Shown here one piece after another: positions 47,720 through 57,250 of a DNA stretch of 64,000 bases. The DNA lies in the NCBI RefSeq assembly GCF_004348455.1, contig NZ_SMKA01000006.1, positions 1 to 64,000 of the forward strand, read 5' to 3'. Every line of letters begins with the position of its first letter. The first letter of the stretch is position 1. The stretch comes from Kribbella albertanoniae. GTDB lineage: Bacteria > Actinomycetota > Actinomycetes > Propionibacteriales > Kribbellaceae. The position numbers were made by a program, and so were the translations under genes. Below the pieces are notes generated by a model. The model ran no database searches and had not been told where the DNA came from. It saw only the letters and a program-made list of their open reading frames with translations.

Positions 47720-49036
47720 ATGAGCCTTCTGGAGCGAACGCGTGGTCGGGAGCGGCGGCGGGACGTCATCGGGGTCGGGGTCGCCTGGCTGAACCGGCTG
47801 GCGAAGTCGCGCACGATCGACCGGTTCGGATGGCGGAAGCAGACCGAGCGGGTGGTGTTCGAGGCGACGAAGAGCGGCTTCCGGACGGCGGGAGCGCTCT
47901 CCCGGAGTTTCTCGGCCGCCTCGAAGCTGGCGAAACCGTCTCGGCTGCCGTCGGCGCGGGGGAGTGGGAAGTTCGACCTGACGCCGACCGAGGACCAGCA
48001 GACGGTCGTCGAGGTGGTGCGTGAGTTCGCGGCTGAGGTGCTGCGGCCGGCCGCAGCGGTCGCGGACACCGACTGTGCGACCGAGCCCAAGGTGCTGACC
48101 GCCTCGGCGGATCTCGGGCTGAGTCTGATCGAGGTCCCGGAGGAGCTCGGCGGCATCGTCACCGAGCGATCCGCAATGACCGGCGTACTCGTCGCGGAAG
48201 CGCTCTCGCACGGCGACATGGGGCAGGCCGTCGCGTGCCTGGCGCCGGCCGCCGTCAGTACGGCGATCTCCCTGTGGGGAGACGAGACCCAGCAGGCGAC
48301 GTACCTGCCGGCCTTCACCGGCGACTCGGCCCCGGCCGCAGCGCTCGCGATCCTGGAACCGAGGCCGCTCTTCGATCCGTTCGATCTCCGCACTCGCGTG
48401 ACCGGCGGCAAGCTGACCGGCGTGAAGTCGCTGGTGCCGCGCGGAGCCGAGGCCGAACTCTTCGTCATCGCCGCCCAACTCGAGGACCGCGGCCCGGCGT
48501 TGTTCCTGGTCGAGTCCGGTCACCCCGGCGTCACGATCGAGGCCGAGCCGTCGATGGGCCTGCGGGCGGCCTCACTCAGTCGCGTCATCCTGGACGACGT
48601 ACCGGCTGTTCAGCTCGGTACCTTCGACGACTACATCGAATGCGTCCGGCTCTCGCGACTCGGCTGGTGCGCGCTCTCCCTCGGTACGGCGAAGGCCGTG
48701 CTCGACTACGTCACGCCGTACGTGAACGAGCGGATCGCCTTCGGTGAACCGATCAGCCATCGCCAGTCCGTCGCCTTCATGGTCGCGAACATCGCGATCG
48801 AGCTCGAAGGGATGCGCCTGGTGACGTATCGAGCCGGATCCCGTGCGGAGCAAGGGCTTTCGTTCGCCCGCGAGGTCGCGCTCGCCCGGCGGCTGTGCGC
48901 GGACAAGGGCATGCAGATCGGGACGGACGGCGTACAACTCCTTGGTGGGCACGGGTTCGTGAAGGAACATCCGGTCGAACGCTGGTACCGCGACCTGCGG
49001 GCCATCGGCATCATGGAAGGCGCGGTGCTGGTCTGA
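47720..49036 (+). CDS. Acyl-CoA dehydrogenase family protein (1), N-terminally extended
   Basis: A 438-aa ACAD-family protein with an ~80-residue N-terminal extension (LNRLAKSRTIDRFGWRKQTERVVFEATKSG) not found in standard enzymes. The ACAD core starts FDLTPTEDQQTVVEVVREFAAEVLRP; the usual FAD-side motifs are diverged, and the C-terminus stops soon after AIGIMEG, short of the usual final helix. It likely pairs with the next gene as the less active partner of a heteromeric dehydrogenase, as in actinobacterial FadE pairs. The ATG is preceded by a -10 7 nt upstream and no RBS. Confidence 0.75.
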   Translation: MSLLERTRGRERRRDVIGVGVAWLNRLAKSRTIDRFGWRKQTERVVFEATKSGFRTAGALSRSFSAASKLAKPSRLPSARGSGKFDLTPTEDQQTVVEVVREFAAEVLRPAAAVADTDCATEPKVLTASADLGLSLIEVPEELGGIVTERSAMTGVLVAEALSHGDMGQAVACLAPAAVSTAISLWGDETQQATYLPAFTGDSAPAAALAILEPRPLFDPFDLRTRVTGGKLTGVKSLVPRGAEAELFVIAAQLEDRGPALFLVESGHPGVTIEAEPSMGLRAASLSRVILDDVPAVQLGTFDDYIECVRLSRLGWCALSLGTAKAVLDYVTPYVNERIAFGEPISHRQSVAFMVANIAIELEGMRLVTYRAGSRAEQGLSFAREVALARRLCADKGMQIGTDGVQLLGGHGFVKEHPVERWYRDLRAIGIMEGAVLV

Positions 49037-50247
49037 TGATCAACCTCGAGACGCCCCGCAAGTTCCGGGCCTTCGTCAACCAGGCTCATCAGGTCGCTGC
49101 CGAAATGCTGCGGCCGAACTCCCGCCGCTACGACCTCGCCGAGCACGAGTACCCGGTCGAGCTCGACATGCTCGCCGCGATGGTCGACGGGTTAGGGGCC
49201 TCGGGCACCGGTTCCGGCGCCGGCGCATCGGGCGTCCGCCGTACCGAAGGCACTGAAGACACCGGTGTGAAGAACGGCTCGAACCTGTCCTCGGTGCTCT
49301 CCATCATGGAGATGTCCTGGGGCGACGTCGGCCTGCTGCTCTCGATGCCACGCCAGGGCCTCGGCAACTCCGCGATCGCCTCGGTCGCCTCCGACGAACA
49401 ACTCCGCCGCTTCGAAGGTGTCTGGGCGGCCATGGCCATCACCGAACCGGAGTGCGGCTCGGACTCCGCCAGCATCCGCACCACCGCCCGCCGCGACGGC
49501 GACGACTACATCATCGACGGCGAGAAGATCTTCGTCACCGCCGGCGGCCGCTGCGACGCCGTCGTCGTCTGGGCCACCCTCGACAAGTCGGCCGGCCGCG
49601 CCGCGATCAAATCCTTCGTGGTCCCCAAAGACACCCCCGGCGTCACCGTCGAACGCCTGGAACACAAGCTCGGCATCCGCGCCTCCGACACCGCCACCAT
49701 CCGCTTCGAGAACTGCCGGGTCCCCGCCGCCAACCTCCTGGGCTCACCCGACATCGACCCCGGCAAAGGCTTCGCCGGCGTCATGCAGACCTTCGACAAC
49801 ACCCGCCCCCTGGTCGCCGCCATGGCCGTAGGCGTAGCCCGAGCCTCCCTCGAACTCACCAGAGACCTCCTGGCCGAAGCCGGCATCGAGATCGACTACG
49901 ACCGCCCCACCCACCTCCAACCAGCCGCCGCAGCCACCTACCTCCAACTGGAAGCCGACTGGGAAGCCGCCCACCTCCTCGCCCTCCAAGCCGCCTGGAT
50001 GGCCGACAACGCCCGCCCCAACTCCCTCGAAGCCTCCATAGCCAAAGCCAAAGCCGGCCGAACCGCCAACGACATCACCCTCCGCTGCGTAGAACTCACC
50101 GGCACCCTCGGCTACTCCGAGAACCACCTCCTGGAGAAGTGGTCCCGAGACAGCAAGATCCTCGACATCTTCGAAGGCACCCAACAAATCCAGCAACTGA
50201 TCATCGCTCGTCGGTTGCTGGGAAAGACCTCGGCCGAGCTGAAATAA
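49036..50247 (+). CDS. Acyl-CoA dehydrogenase (2)
   Basis: A 403-aa FAD-dependent acyl-CoA dehydrogenase with intact motifs: MAITEPECGSDSASIRTTARRDGDDYIIDGEKIFVT, then LDIFEGTQQIQQLIIARRLLG holding the catalytic Glu in FEGT. It introduces a 2,3-double bond in an acyl-CoA. The ATG overlaps the stop of the partner ACAD gene (TGATG). Substrate cannot be read; codon use in the 3' third is strikingly C-ending. Confidence 0.9.
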   Translation: MINLETPRKFRAFVNQAHQVAAEMLRPNSRRYDLAEHEYPVELDMLAAMVDGLGASGTGSGAGASGVRRTEGTEDTGVKNGSNLSSVLSIMEMSWGDVGLLLSMPRQGLGNSAIASVASDEQLRRFEGVWAAMAITEPECGSDSASIRTTARRDGDDYIIDGEKIFVTAGGRCDAVVVWATLDKSAGRAAIKSFVVPKDTPGVTVERLEHKLGIRASDTATIRFENCRVPAANLLGSPDIDPGKGFAGVMQTFDNTRPLVAAMAVGVARASLELTRDLLAEAGIEIDYDRPTHLQPAAAATYLQLEADWEAAHLLALQAAWMADNARPNSLEASIAKAKAGRTANDITLRCVELTGTLGYSENHLLEKWSRDSKILDIFEGTQQIQQLIIARRLLGKTSAELK

Positions 50248-50284
50248 CCTTGTACGTAAGGGAATCGGGGCTGCCCTGTCAGGA

Positions 50285-50690
50285 TCATCAGAGCAGCCCC
50301 GGACCCAGATCAGGGTCCTCGTATCCCGGCCCGTTTTCTGCTCTGCTCCGTCGCTGCTCCGTGAGCCGCAAACCGAGTCGCTCAAGCCGGCGATCCACGG
50401 CCTGACGAGCCCGGTCGTACGACGACGGCAGCATATGGGTGTACATCTGCAGAGTGAACCCCGGATCGTGGTGCCCGAGGTACTCGGAGAGCTCTTTGAT
50501 GTTGACGCCGTCGGCCAGCGTGATGCTGGCGAAGTAGTGACGCAAGCATGCATCCCGGCGGTGTAGTCAGCCTTGTAGTGCTTGCGCCCCCGCTGGTCCT
50601 TCGTCGGTGGAGGAATGACGCCCGCGGCGACGATGGCCGGCTTCCAGATCAGCAGGTTGTACAGATCGGCCCGGAGCGCCCCGTTGTGAA
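50285..50690 (-). pseudogene. Tyrosine recombinase (integrase) remnant with frameshift
   Basis: The C-terminal part reads RHYFASITLADGVNIKELSEYLGHHDPGFTLQMYTHMLP, with catalytic R-H-x-Y context, LGH-H and the Tyr nucleophile. Upstream in another frame stand LLIWKPAIVAAGVIPPP and RKHYKADYTAGMHA, an earlier part of a phage-type integrase. A single missing base near 50547 would join them (GCC-TTG needed, GCT-TG found). The N-terminal two-thirds are gone. No tRNA or att-like repeat was seen beside it. Confidence 0.75.
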
Positions 50691-50816
50691 GTAGGGCGGA
50701 CGCAGAGCATCTGTGAGGCCGACGCACCGGCTCTGCGCGTCGCGGCCATGCAGGGGGTCACCGAGCGACCGAGGTCTCAACCTCGGGTACTGGCACTCGC
50801 GGTTGCTCGGCGGAGC

Positions 50817-51347
50817 TCAGGTCCCGATCACTGAGCGCACCTGGGCGACGCGGTGGGCCAGGTCGCCGGCCGGGATGTCGACGAGGTCGTAGCCGAAGAG
50901 GCGGTAGCTCTCTTCGTGGATCTTTTCGAAGGTCAGCGAGTCCTGGAAGCTGATCCGGCGGGCTGCGGTTGGCTGGACAAACCCTAGGTTTCGAACGAAG
51001 AGCACTTGTTGCTCGTAGATCCGCTCCGAGGTGACTCGTTCGAGTTCGTCCGACAGGGCTGCAGATACCGGCCAGCCCAGGTAGGTCGTGAGGGCGTGAG
51101 TGCAGACCGGAGACCGGTCGAACACCTGAATGGTTCCGGACGTCTCGAGCTGGCGTCGGCGCTGTAGGGCGACGATGTCGTCGATGAAGGATGCGCGTGA
51201 CCATGGCTCGGACTCGCCTAGGGCCTGCGCTTGTGCGATGACCGTAGTCGCTGCCTCGTTGACTGTGTGACAGCCGATCTCCTCCAGACACTGGAGTATT
51301 GAGGTCTTACCGCTGCCGGGTGTGCCGGTCAGAACGTATCGCTGCAT
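50817..51347 (-). CDS. AAA_28-type ATPase/kinase
   Basis: A 176-aa P-loop protein: Walker A LTGTPGSGKTSI (residues 7-16) and an acidic strand IQVFDRSPVCTHAL as Walker B. It resembles the AAA_28 group, related to NadR-type small kinases. Substrate unknown. ATG 51347 has GGAG 7 nt upstream; the open frame extends to 51524. It sits beside an integrase remnant and before the tryptophan-type cluster, so it may belong to an older inserted segment. Confidence 0.75.
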   Translation of the reverse strand: MQRYVLTGTPGSGKTSILQCLEEIGCHTVNEAATTVIAQAQALGESEPWSRASFIDDIVALQRRRQLETSGTIQVFDRSPVCTHALTTYLGWPVSAALSDELERVTSERIYEQQVLFVRNLGFVQPTAARRISFQDSLTFEKIHEESYRLFGYDLVDIPAGDLAHRVAQVRSVIGT

Positions 51348-51577
51348 GTGAGAACTCCTCCGTACCCACTCAGTCATCAAAGCCGCCCGCGCGGCGTAGG
51401 ACCTGCTGCAAAGGCTCCCACGGACAGGTCCTTCGTCGCTGCACAGATCAATCCACGCTTCCCTGGGCAAACGCTGGGCGCCGACGCGTTCCCTCATCGC
51501 TCCCTCATCCGGGCTGAATGGCACTGTGGCGCACTCGGAGGATGGAAGAACCGGCTGACACGGGGGATTCGTGGCCT

Positions 51578-52396
51578 ATGAGGACATATGACGGCGCGTC
51601 TGCCCAGACGACGAGCGCGGCGGAGGAACTGCGGGACAGGTTGTCGAGGCCGCTGTTCAACCCGGTGCTGAAGACCGTGGTTGGGGACGGCAGTCTGGAC
51701 TATGAGGTGTACGTACGCACCAAGGAGTTGCTGTCGCTGCAAACTTCTGCGGAGTTGCTGACGGATCCGGACGAGTTGATGTTCCAGGTCGTTCACCAGG
51801 CGCAGGAGGTCTGGCTCAAACTCCTGTCCCACGAGCTGACCGAGATCGTCGGCGACCTCGACCGTGACGACTTGTGGGAAGTAGCCGCGCGGCTCGAGCG
51901 CGTGAACCGGATCACCGCTTGTCTTGCCAACGAGATCAGGGTTCTGGAGACGCTCACTCCGGACACCTATCAGGTCATCCGTCGCAGTCTCGGCAACGGC
52001 AGTGGTCAGGAGTCGCCTGGCTTCAATACAACCCAGACGGCGGCCCAGTACGTCGCGGAGGCGCTCGATCGGATGCTGGCTCGGAGGAACATCCGGATCA
52101 GTGACGTCTACCAAGCCGCCGGGCCGACTGATCTGAAACGGATCTGCGAACTGCTGCTGGACTTCGACGAGCGGTACCAACTGTGGTTGATCGCCCATTT
52201 CATGCTTGTACGGCGGACGATCGGCGTCGGCCGGGATGTCAAGGCACTGGACGGGGTCTCGACCCGGATCCTGATCGGCCGGATGACCAAGCCACTGTTC
52301 CACGCGCTCTGGCGAGTCCGGGAAGAGCTCACCGCGGAGTGGAGCAGGGAAGGTGGCCATCAGCCGGGCTCGGATCGGAGCGTGCAGCAGGCATGA
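51578..52396 (+). CDS. Tryptophan 2,3-dioxygenase-like heme enzyme
   Basis: A 272-aa TDO-superfamily protein. LDYEVYVRTKELLSLQ and ELMFQVVHQAQEVWLKLLSHEL (H73) match the substrate-side helix, IRRSLGNGSGQESPGF the following loop, and AHFMLVRRTIG (H207) the heme-ligand helix. The canonical GTGGSxG loop of TDOs is replaced by DVKALDGVSTRIL, so it may use another substrate or do another oxidation. ATG 51578 is chosen; ATG 51542 is an alternative, with GGAGG too close. It overlaps the next gene (ATGA). Confidence 0.7.
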   Translation: MRTYDGASAQTTSAAEELRDRLSRPLFNPVLKTVVGDGSLDYEVYVRTKELLSLQTSAELLTDPDELMFQVVHQAQEVWLKLLSHELTEIVGDLDRDDLWEVAARLERVNRITACLANEIRVLETLTPDTYQVIRRSLGNGSGQESPGFNTTQTAAQYVAEALDRMLARRNIRISDVYQAAGPTDLKRICELLLDFDERYQLWLIAHFMLVRRTIGVGRDVKALDGVSTRILIGRMTKPLFHALWRVREELTAEWSREGGHQPGSDRSVQQA

Positions 52397-53508
52397 ACCA
52401 ATCGATCCGGGCCGAGTTCCCGCTGCTGGCAGACTCCGTCTATCTGAACAGCAACTCGACCGGCGCCACGCCCCGCGGCGTGGAGCAAGTCCTGCAGAAC
52501 TACTGGCAGACGTTGAGCACTTGGCGTGACTCAGCCTGGGGCGGATGGCTGGCTGAGCTCAACGGCTACGTCGAGGCACTCGCGTCGTTCATCGGGGCCC
52601 CCGCGGGAACCGTGGTGACCGACACGAACGTCAGCACGCTGCTCGGCAGGATCGGCACCTGTTTCGACTTCCGCGGCGAGCGGAACAGAGTCGTCACCAC
52701 CGACCTGGAGTTTCCCACTGTTCCGTTCTTCTGGCGTGGCTTCGCCCGCTACGGAGCTGAACTCGTGGTCACCGGGACCGGCGGACCCGTTTTCGACATC
52801 GAGGCGGTGGAGGATGTGATTGACGAGCGCACCCGGCTCGTCTGTGTATCCCATGGCAGCTACACGACCGGCGCGCTTCTCGATCTGGAACGAGTCGTCA
52901 CTCGCGCCCACCAGTACGGCGCTCTGGTCGTGGTCGATGTCTTCCAGACCATCGGGGCAGTACCGCTTGACGTCGTCGCGCTCCAGGCAGATTTCGTCCT
53001 GGGTGGCGCGCACAAATGGATGTGTGGCGCTCATACGGCGTTTCTGTACGTGCGCCAGGAACTGATCGAGAGTTTGTACCCCGCGGCCACCGGGTGGTTC
53101 GCCGGCGCGGACCCCCTCTCATTCCAGGAGACAGGGTGGGCACCTGATGCCAGACGGTTCTCGGGCGGTACTCCGATCCCGATCACCGCCATGATGTCGC
53201 GGGTCGGGCTGGACCTGCTTGCCGAAATCGGTGCCGAGAAAATCCGGGCACATTCTCTGCGCTGCACCGACCAGCTGATCAGGCGCGCCGACGCAGCCGG
53301 GATCGAGGTGCGCACGCCGCGGACCCCAGAGCACCGCGGCGGCATGGTGAATCTCTGTTTCCCCGGCGACCGGACAGCGGCCGCGGACCTGGCAAGCCGT
53401 GGTCTGATCTGTAGCTGGCGGAACGGACTGCGAGTCGCCCCGCACATCTACAACACCATTGACGAGATCGACCTGTTCATGGACGCTCTGGCAGAGGTAC
53501 GACGATGA
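52393..53508 (+). CDS. Kynureninase-like PLP enzyme (aminotransferase class V fold)
   Basis: A 371-aa fold-type I PLP enzyme. VVVDVFQTIGAVPLDV gives the D182/Q185 cofactor contacts and FVLGGAHKWMCGAHTAFLYV the Schiff-base lysine K208. The pattern is close to kynureninase-like and isopenicillin epimerase-like enzymes. Placed after a TDO-like gene it probably cleaves or transaminates a kynurenine-type product, giving anthranilate or a relative. Overlaps both neighbours by 4 bp. Confidence 0.75.
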   Translation: MNQSIRAEFPLLADSVYLNSNSTGATPRGVEQVLQNYWQTLSTWRDSAWGGWLAELNGYVEALASFIGAPAGTVVTDTNVSTLLGRIGTCFDFRGERNRVVTTDLEFPTVPFFWRGFARYGAELVVTGTGGPVFDIEAVEDVIDERTRLVCVSHGSYTTGALLDLERVVTRAHQYGALVVVDVFQTIGAVPLDVVALQADFVLGGAHKWMCGAHTAFLYVRQELIESLYPAATGWFAGADPLSFQETGWAPDARRFSGGTPIPITAMMSRVGLDLLAEIGAEKIRAHSLRCTDQLIRRADAAGIEVRTPRTPEHRGGMVNLCFPGDRTAAADLASRGLICSWRNGLRVAPHIYNTIDEIDLFMDALAEVRR

Positions 53509-54527
53509 CGCCGAGAGCACTGATGAGCCTGCTGTTCAACGGAACCAAGGCAATCGACGTACTACAGACTGCGCTGGACCTCGGACTACTCGACGCCCTG
53601 GAGCCCGGCCCAGTCAGGCTCGGCGATCTCAGTGAGCGGTTCGAACTGGTACCGCTGCGCCTGTACAAGCTCCTCGACTGCTTGGAGTGCATCGGCCTGG
53701 TCGAACGGGTGTCCCAGACACCAGGCGAGCTCTGCGATGTCGGGTACCGCGCGATCGCCGGGACCAGACTTGCCGCATTGGAGGTTCTCGGACCAACTTC
53801 GATCGAACGCGACCGCGACCGGTACCCCTGGGCCAGCCTGCATGGCCGGCTGGCTGAGACCCTCCGCGGCGACTTCAGCATGCCGGGCGAAGCCTTCAGT
53901 TGGCCGCCCGCCGACGAAACACAGGTGACCGCCTTCGAGCGGAGTATGGCGGCAGGGCTCGGGCCGTTCATCGAGACCTTCCAGGCCAATGCCGAACGGC
54001 TCTGGAGAGATCGGGGCAACCTACGACTGCTGGACGTCGGAGGCGGCGACGGCACGCTGGCCGCCCGGCTGTTGCCTGGGGCACCAGGCGTGATGATCGA
54101 CGTCTACAACCTGCCCGCCGTACAACCTCTGGTGAACAAAGTCCGCGATGAGCATGATTGCGCCGACCGGCTGGGGTTCGTCGGAGGCGACTTCCTCGCG
54201 GAGCCGTTGCCCACGGCATACGACGCTATGTCATTCGTTCGGGTTCTGCACGACTGGCCGGCGCCGGTAGCTCTCACGCTACTCCAGAAGACCTTCGATG
54301 CACTCGACACCGGCGGCCGAGTGATGATCTGCGAGGAGTTCCGGAACGCTGACCGTCTCGCCAAGCAGTTCTTCTGGTCATATTTCCTGATCGGCGTCGA
54401 CAGTTGCTCCAGCATGCTCCGCGACGTGGAACAGTACGCCGACATGCTGATGGCCGTTGGTTTCGCCGACATCGAAGTACTCCCCGGACCTGTCGAAATC
54501 ATCGTCGCCACGAAGCCATCAGCATGA
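53505..54527 (+). CDS. SAM-dependent O-methyltransferase (Methyltransf_2)
   Basis: A 340-aa methyltransferase: N-terminal winged-helix dimerisation domain (LDLGLLDALEPGPVRLGDLSERFELVPLRLYKLLDCL), SAM motif LLDVGGGDG (175-183), and VLHDW with catalytic His H249. Members methylate hydroxyls of phenols or antibiotics. It is the third gene of the TDO/PLP enzyme unit and would cap its aromatic product. The stop lies 2 bp from the convergent LAL regulator stop. Confidence 0.85.
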   Translation: MTPRALMSLLFNGTKAIDVLQTALDLGLLDALEPGPVRLGDLSERFELVPLRLYKLLDCLECIGLVERVSQTPGELCDVGYRAIAGTRLAALEVLGPTSIERDRDRYPWASLHGRLAETLRGDFSMPGEAFSWPPADETQVTAFERSMAAGLGPFIETFQANAERLWRDRGNLRLLDVGGGDGTLAARLLPGAPGVMIDVYNLPAVQPLVNKVRDEHDCADRLGFVGGDFLAEPLPTAYDAMSFVRVLHDWPAPVALTLLQKTFDALDTGGRVMICEEFRNADRLAKQFFWSYFLIGVDSCSSMLRDVEQYADMLMAVGFADIEVLPGPVEIIVATKPSA

Positions 54528-54529
54528 AT

Positions 54530-57118
54530 TTAGGGTTCGAGCCAGACCCGGGCCTGCTCGACGGCCTCGGAACGGGTGTGAACTCCGAGTCTGGCGAGGA
54601 CTGCCGCTACGTGGTTGCTCGCAGTACGCACGGAGACGACGAGGCGGTCCGCGATCTCGGCGTCAGTCAGGCCCTGGTTCAGCAGCCTGAGCACCTCGAG
54701 TTGACGCGCTGTCAGACCGGCGGGGTTCTGCCGGGAGGTGAGGGCTCGACCACGCGGAATGGTGGTGGCGCCTTGCTCGCGCAGCAGACGTCGAGTGACC
54801 TTGGCCAAGGAGGTGGCGTTGATGGAGCCAAGTACGTCGAGTGCCTCGAGCAGATCAGCTGGATCCGGGCTCTCGGTCAGGGCCAACGCGTACTCGTAGC
54901 GGTAGCCTGCGGTGCGCCATCGATCGGCGGCTTCGCGCCAGCGTCCACTGGTCAGCAAGTCGAAGGGACTGTCCGTCTCGGGGGCCGCTACCTCGTGACC
55001 TGCCTTGGTGAGCCAGTACCCAAGCTCCGGCCAGGGCCAGCCGGTTCGGATTCGGCGTTGCCGGGCCTGGGCGTACGGGGCTGCAGCGATGTCTATGACC
55101 GCAGCAGCATCACCGCGCAGCCATGCCTCTTCAGCCGCGGCGGCCGCTGCGTGGCCGATCCATAGCTGTTCACCGATCCGATGGCTGAGCTCCAAGGCGG
55201 AGGCAAGAAGCTCACCGGCTGTTGGATCCCCGGTTCTGGTCTTGATACGTCCGAGCGTGACGAGTGCAGGGCAGCGGAAGAGTGTCTGGGCACCAACGGC
55301 TTGCTCGGCAGACCGGACGGCTTCGCTCCAGCGTCCTCGTGAGGTCTCGGCCACCGCTCGGAGGACGTGGAGCATGTCGAGCCAGCCGAACTGCTCTGCT
55401 CGTTCCGCCAGTTCCAGGCCGGCCGTGATGAACTGCTCTGCATCCGCCGCCCGGAACTGATCGAGCAGGTTCCAGGCGATGTTGACATAGATCCGGCAGG
55501 CATCCTCCTTGGCGCCTACATCGAGGGCGACCTGCAGTCCTTCTTCCAGGGTCTGCATCGAGTCCGGCATTCCCAGCTGCCACAGGGAGGCGCCCAGGTT
55601 TGTGAGCGCGTGTGCCAGGGTTGCGGGGTCCTCGGTCTGCCTGGACATGGCAACGGCACGCTCAGCGGTCGGCATCGCCTTGGTCGGGTTGTAGGCGAGG
55701 ATGTCCAGCTGAGCTTGGTTGCTGTAGGCCCGGGCCAGTGATCGGGACGGTCCCAGCGGCTCAAGGACTCCGATCGCCTCTTCCGCCACTTGTTCAGCGG
55801 TCAGCCGATCTCCTCCCCACCAGTGCATTCGCGAGAGCCAACGCAGCCCTTCGCCGACGGCGACGTGATCTCCGAGCGATCTGCGCAGGTCGATCGCGCG
55901 CCGCTGTGCGGCTACCGCCTCGTCGCTCGCACCGATGGTGTACGACTCGATGGCGTACTCCTGCAACAGTTGAGAACGCTCGATGGGAGGGAACGCATCG
56001 GCGTACAGGAGGGCCGCTTGATAGTGGGCGACGGCCTGTCTGTGCGCACCACCGCTAGCCGCATCTCGAGCGGCTGCTGGGGCGAAGCGGACGATCGCCT
56101 GTTGATCGCCCGCGGCGACCGCGTGGTGGACGATTCGCGCGACATCGGCATCGCTGCGAGCGACCAGCGCGGTGAGAACGTTCTGATTGAGTTCCATGTA
56201 ACGCACGACTGGTAGCGAATCCGCAATGGCCCGCCGGGTGAGCTCATGCCGGAAGGAAACTCGTCGCGGTGTCACCTCGAGTAGTCCAGCCTCCTCAGCA
56301 TCCGCAAGCGCCCTGATGCCGCCAACCACGATTTCGTCCAGCAGCCAACGGTCGATGACCGTCGGTACGACGGCAAGCTGCTGGACGGCGGAATGGACTT
56401 CAGGCGACAGCCTTTGCAGCCGGTCCCGTACGGAGTCAACGACTGTGCTTGGTACTTCAGTAGCGGTGCCTGATGCGAGTACCTCGCTGACAAAGAACGG
56501 ATTGCCGGCTGTCGCGGCAAAGACGGCCGCCGCATCGAGTGAACTGTTCGCCGCGAGTTCGGCGACGCCGTCGGGTGTCAGCCGGTTGAGGGGTAGCCGT
56601 CGGCAAACGTCGCTCCCGCCGGTCACCCCCAAGAAATGCAGCAGAGGGCCGAGGGACAGGTCGTCGTCGCGATAGGTGAGCATGAGCACCACGGGCAGTT
56701 GTTCGATTCGCCGTACCAGGTATCGCAAGACATCCAGTGTGGCTTCGTCGGCCCAATGGATGTCTTCAACAGCGAGCAGGGTGGGGCGGCGGCTGTCTCG
56801 AAGCTCCGCCAGGAGCGCGGTCAGGAGCCGATCCCGGTCGGTGCCGATTTCCAGCTCAGTGGCCAGACCTGCGCTCACCTTGTCGGCCAGGTCACGGAAC
56901 GGACCGAGAGTCCGCGCGGTCTGCAGATCGTCGCAGTGACCAACCAGTGTCCGCCCTTCCGGGGGCATCCACGCAGCCATCGCTTCTACCAGCCTTGACT
57001 TGCCGATCCCCGCCTCGCCCGAGATGAGCACCACGGATCCGCTGCCGGACGCGGCCAGGCGGACCGCGGCGGTGAGCTCATCAAGCTCACGCTCACGCTC
57101 GACGATCCGGCGATTCAC
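54530..57118 (-). CDS. LAL-type transcriptional regulator (AAA ATPase, TPR region, LuxR HTH)
   Basis: An 862-aa regulator of the LAL class: Walker A SGEAGIGKSRLVEAM (34-41 core), Walker B LLAVEDIHWADEATL near 118, a long helical TPR-like middle and a C-terminal LuxR HTH (LTARQLEVLRLLNQGLTDAEIADRLVVSVRTASNHV). Such proteins are pathway-specific activators of secondary metabolism. It is convergent with the TDO/PLP/methyltransferase genes and divergent from the hydrolase gene. Start GTG 57118. Confidence 0.9.
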   Translation of the reverse strand: MNRRIVERERELDELTAAVRLAASGSGSVVLISGEAGIGKSRLVEAMAAWMPPEGRTLVGHCDDLQTARTLGPFRDLADKVSAGLATELEIGTDRDRLLTALLAELRDSRRPTLLAVEDIHWADEATLDVLRYLVRRIEQLPVVLMLTYRDDDLSLGPLLHFLGVTGGSDVCRRLPLNRLTPDGVAELAANSSLDAAAVFAATAGNPFFVSEVLASGTATEVPSTVVDSVRDRLQRLSPEVHSAVQQLAVVPTVIDRWLLDEIVVGGIRALADAEEAGLLEVTPRRVSFRHELTRRAIADSLPVVRYMELNQNVLTALVARSDADVARIVHHAVAAGDQQAIVRFAPAAARDAASGGAHRQAVAHYQAALLYADAFPPIERSQLLQEYAIESYTIGASDEAVAAQRRAIDLRRSLGDHVAVGEGLRWLSRMHWWGGDRLTAEQVAEEAIGVLEPLGPSRSLARAYSNQAQLDILAYNPTKAMPTAERAVAMSRQTEDPATLAHALTNLGASLWQLGMPDSMQTLEEGLQVALDVGAKEDACRIYVNIAWNLLDQFRAADAEQFITAGLELAERAEQFGWLDMLHVLRAVAETSRGRWSEAVRSAEQAVGAQTLFRCPALVTLGRIKTRTGDPTAGELLASALELSHRIGEQLWIGHAAAAAAEEAWLRGDAAAVIDIAAAPYAQARQRRIRTGWPWPELGYWLTKAGHEVAAPETDSPFDLLTSGRWREAADRWRTAGYRYEYALALTESPDPADLLEALDVLGSINATSLAKVTRRLLREQGATTIPRGRALTSRQNPAGLTARQLEVLRLLNQGLTDAEIADRLVVSVRTASNHVAAVLARLGVHTRSEAVEQARVWLEP

Positions 57119-57250
57119 CTGCCGATGATCTCACGCCGAACAGTGTCAGGACCGCAGGTTCCCTCCGGCGACATCTGTACGTTCCGCTCCCTGGCACTGG
57201 ATGGAACGCCACATCTGAGGAAAGGTTGCGTCGATGTTCTTGGAGGAGTT

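Noticed and set aside
50248-50816. Intact integrase gene with attachment site
   Set aside because: The reading frame is broken by a missing base, the N-terminal two-thirds are absent, and no tRNA end or direct repeat was found.
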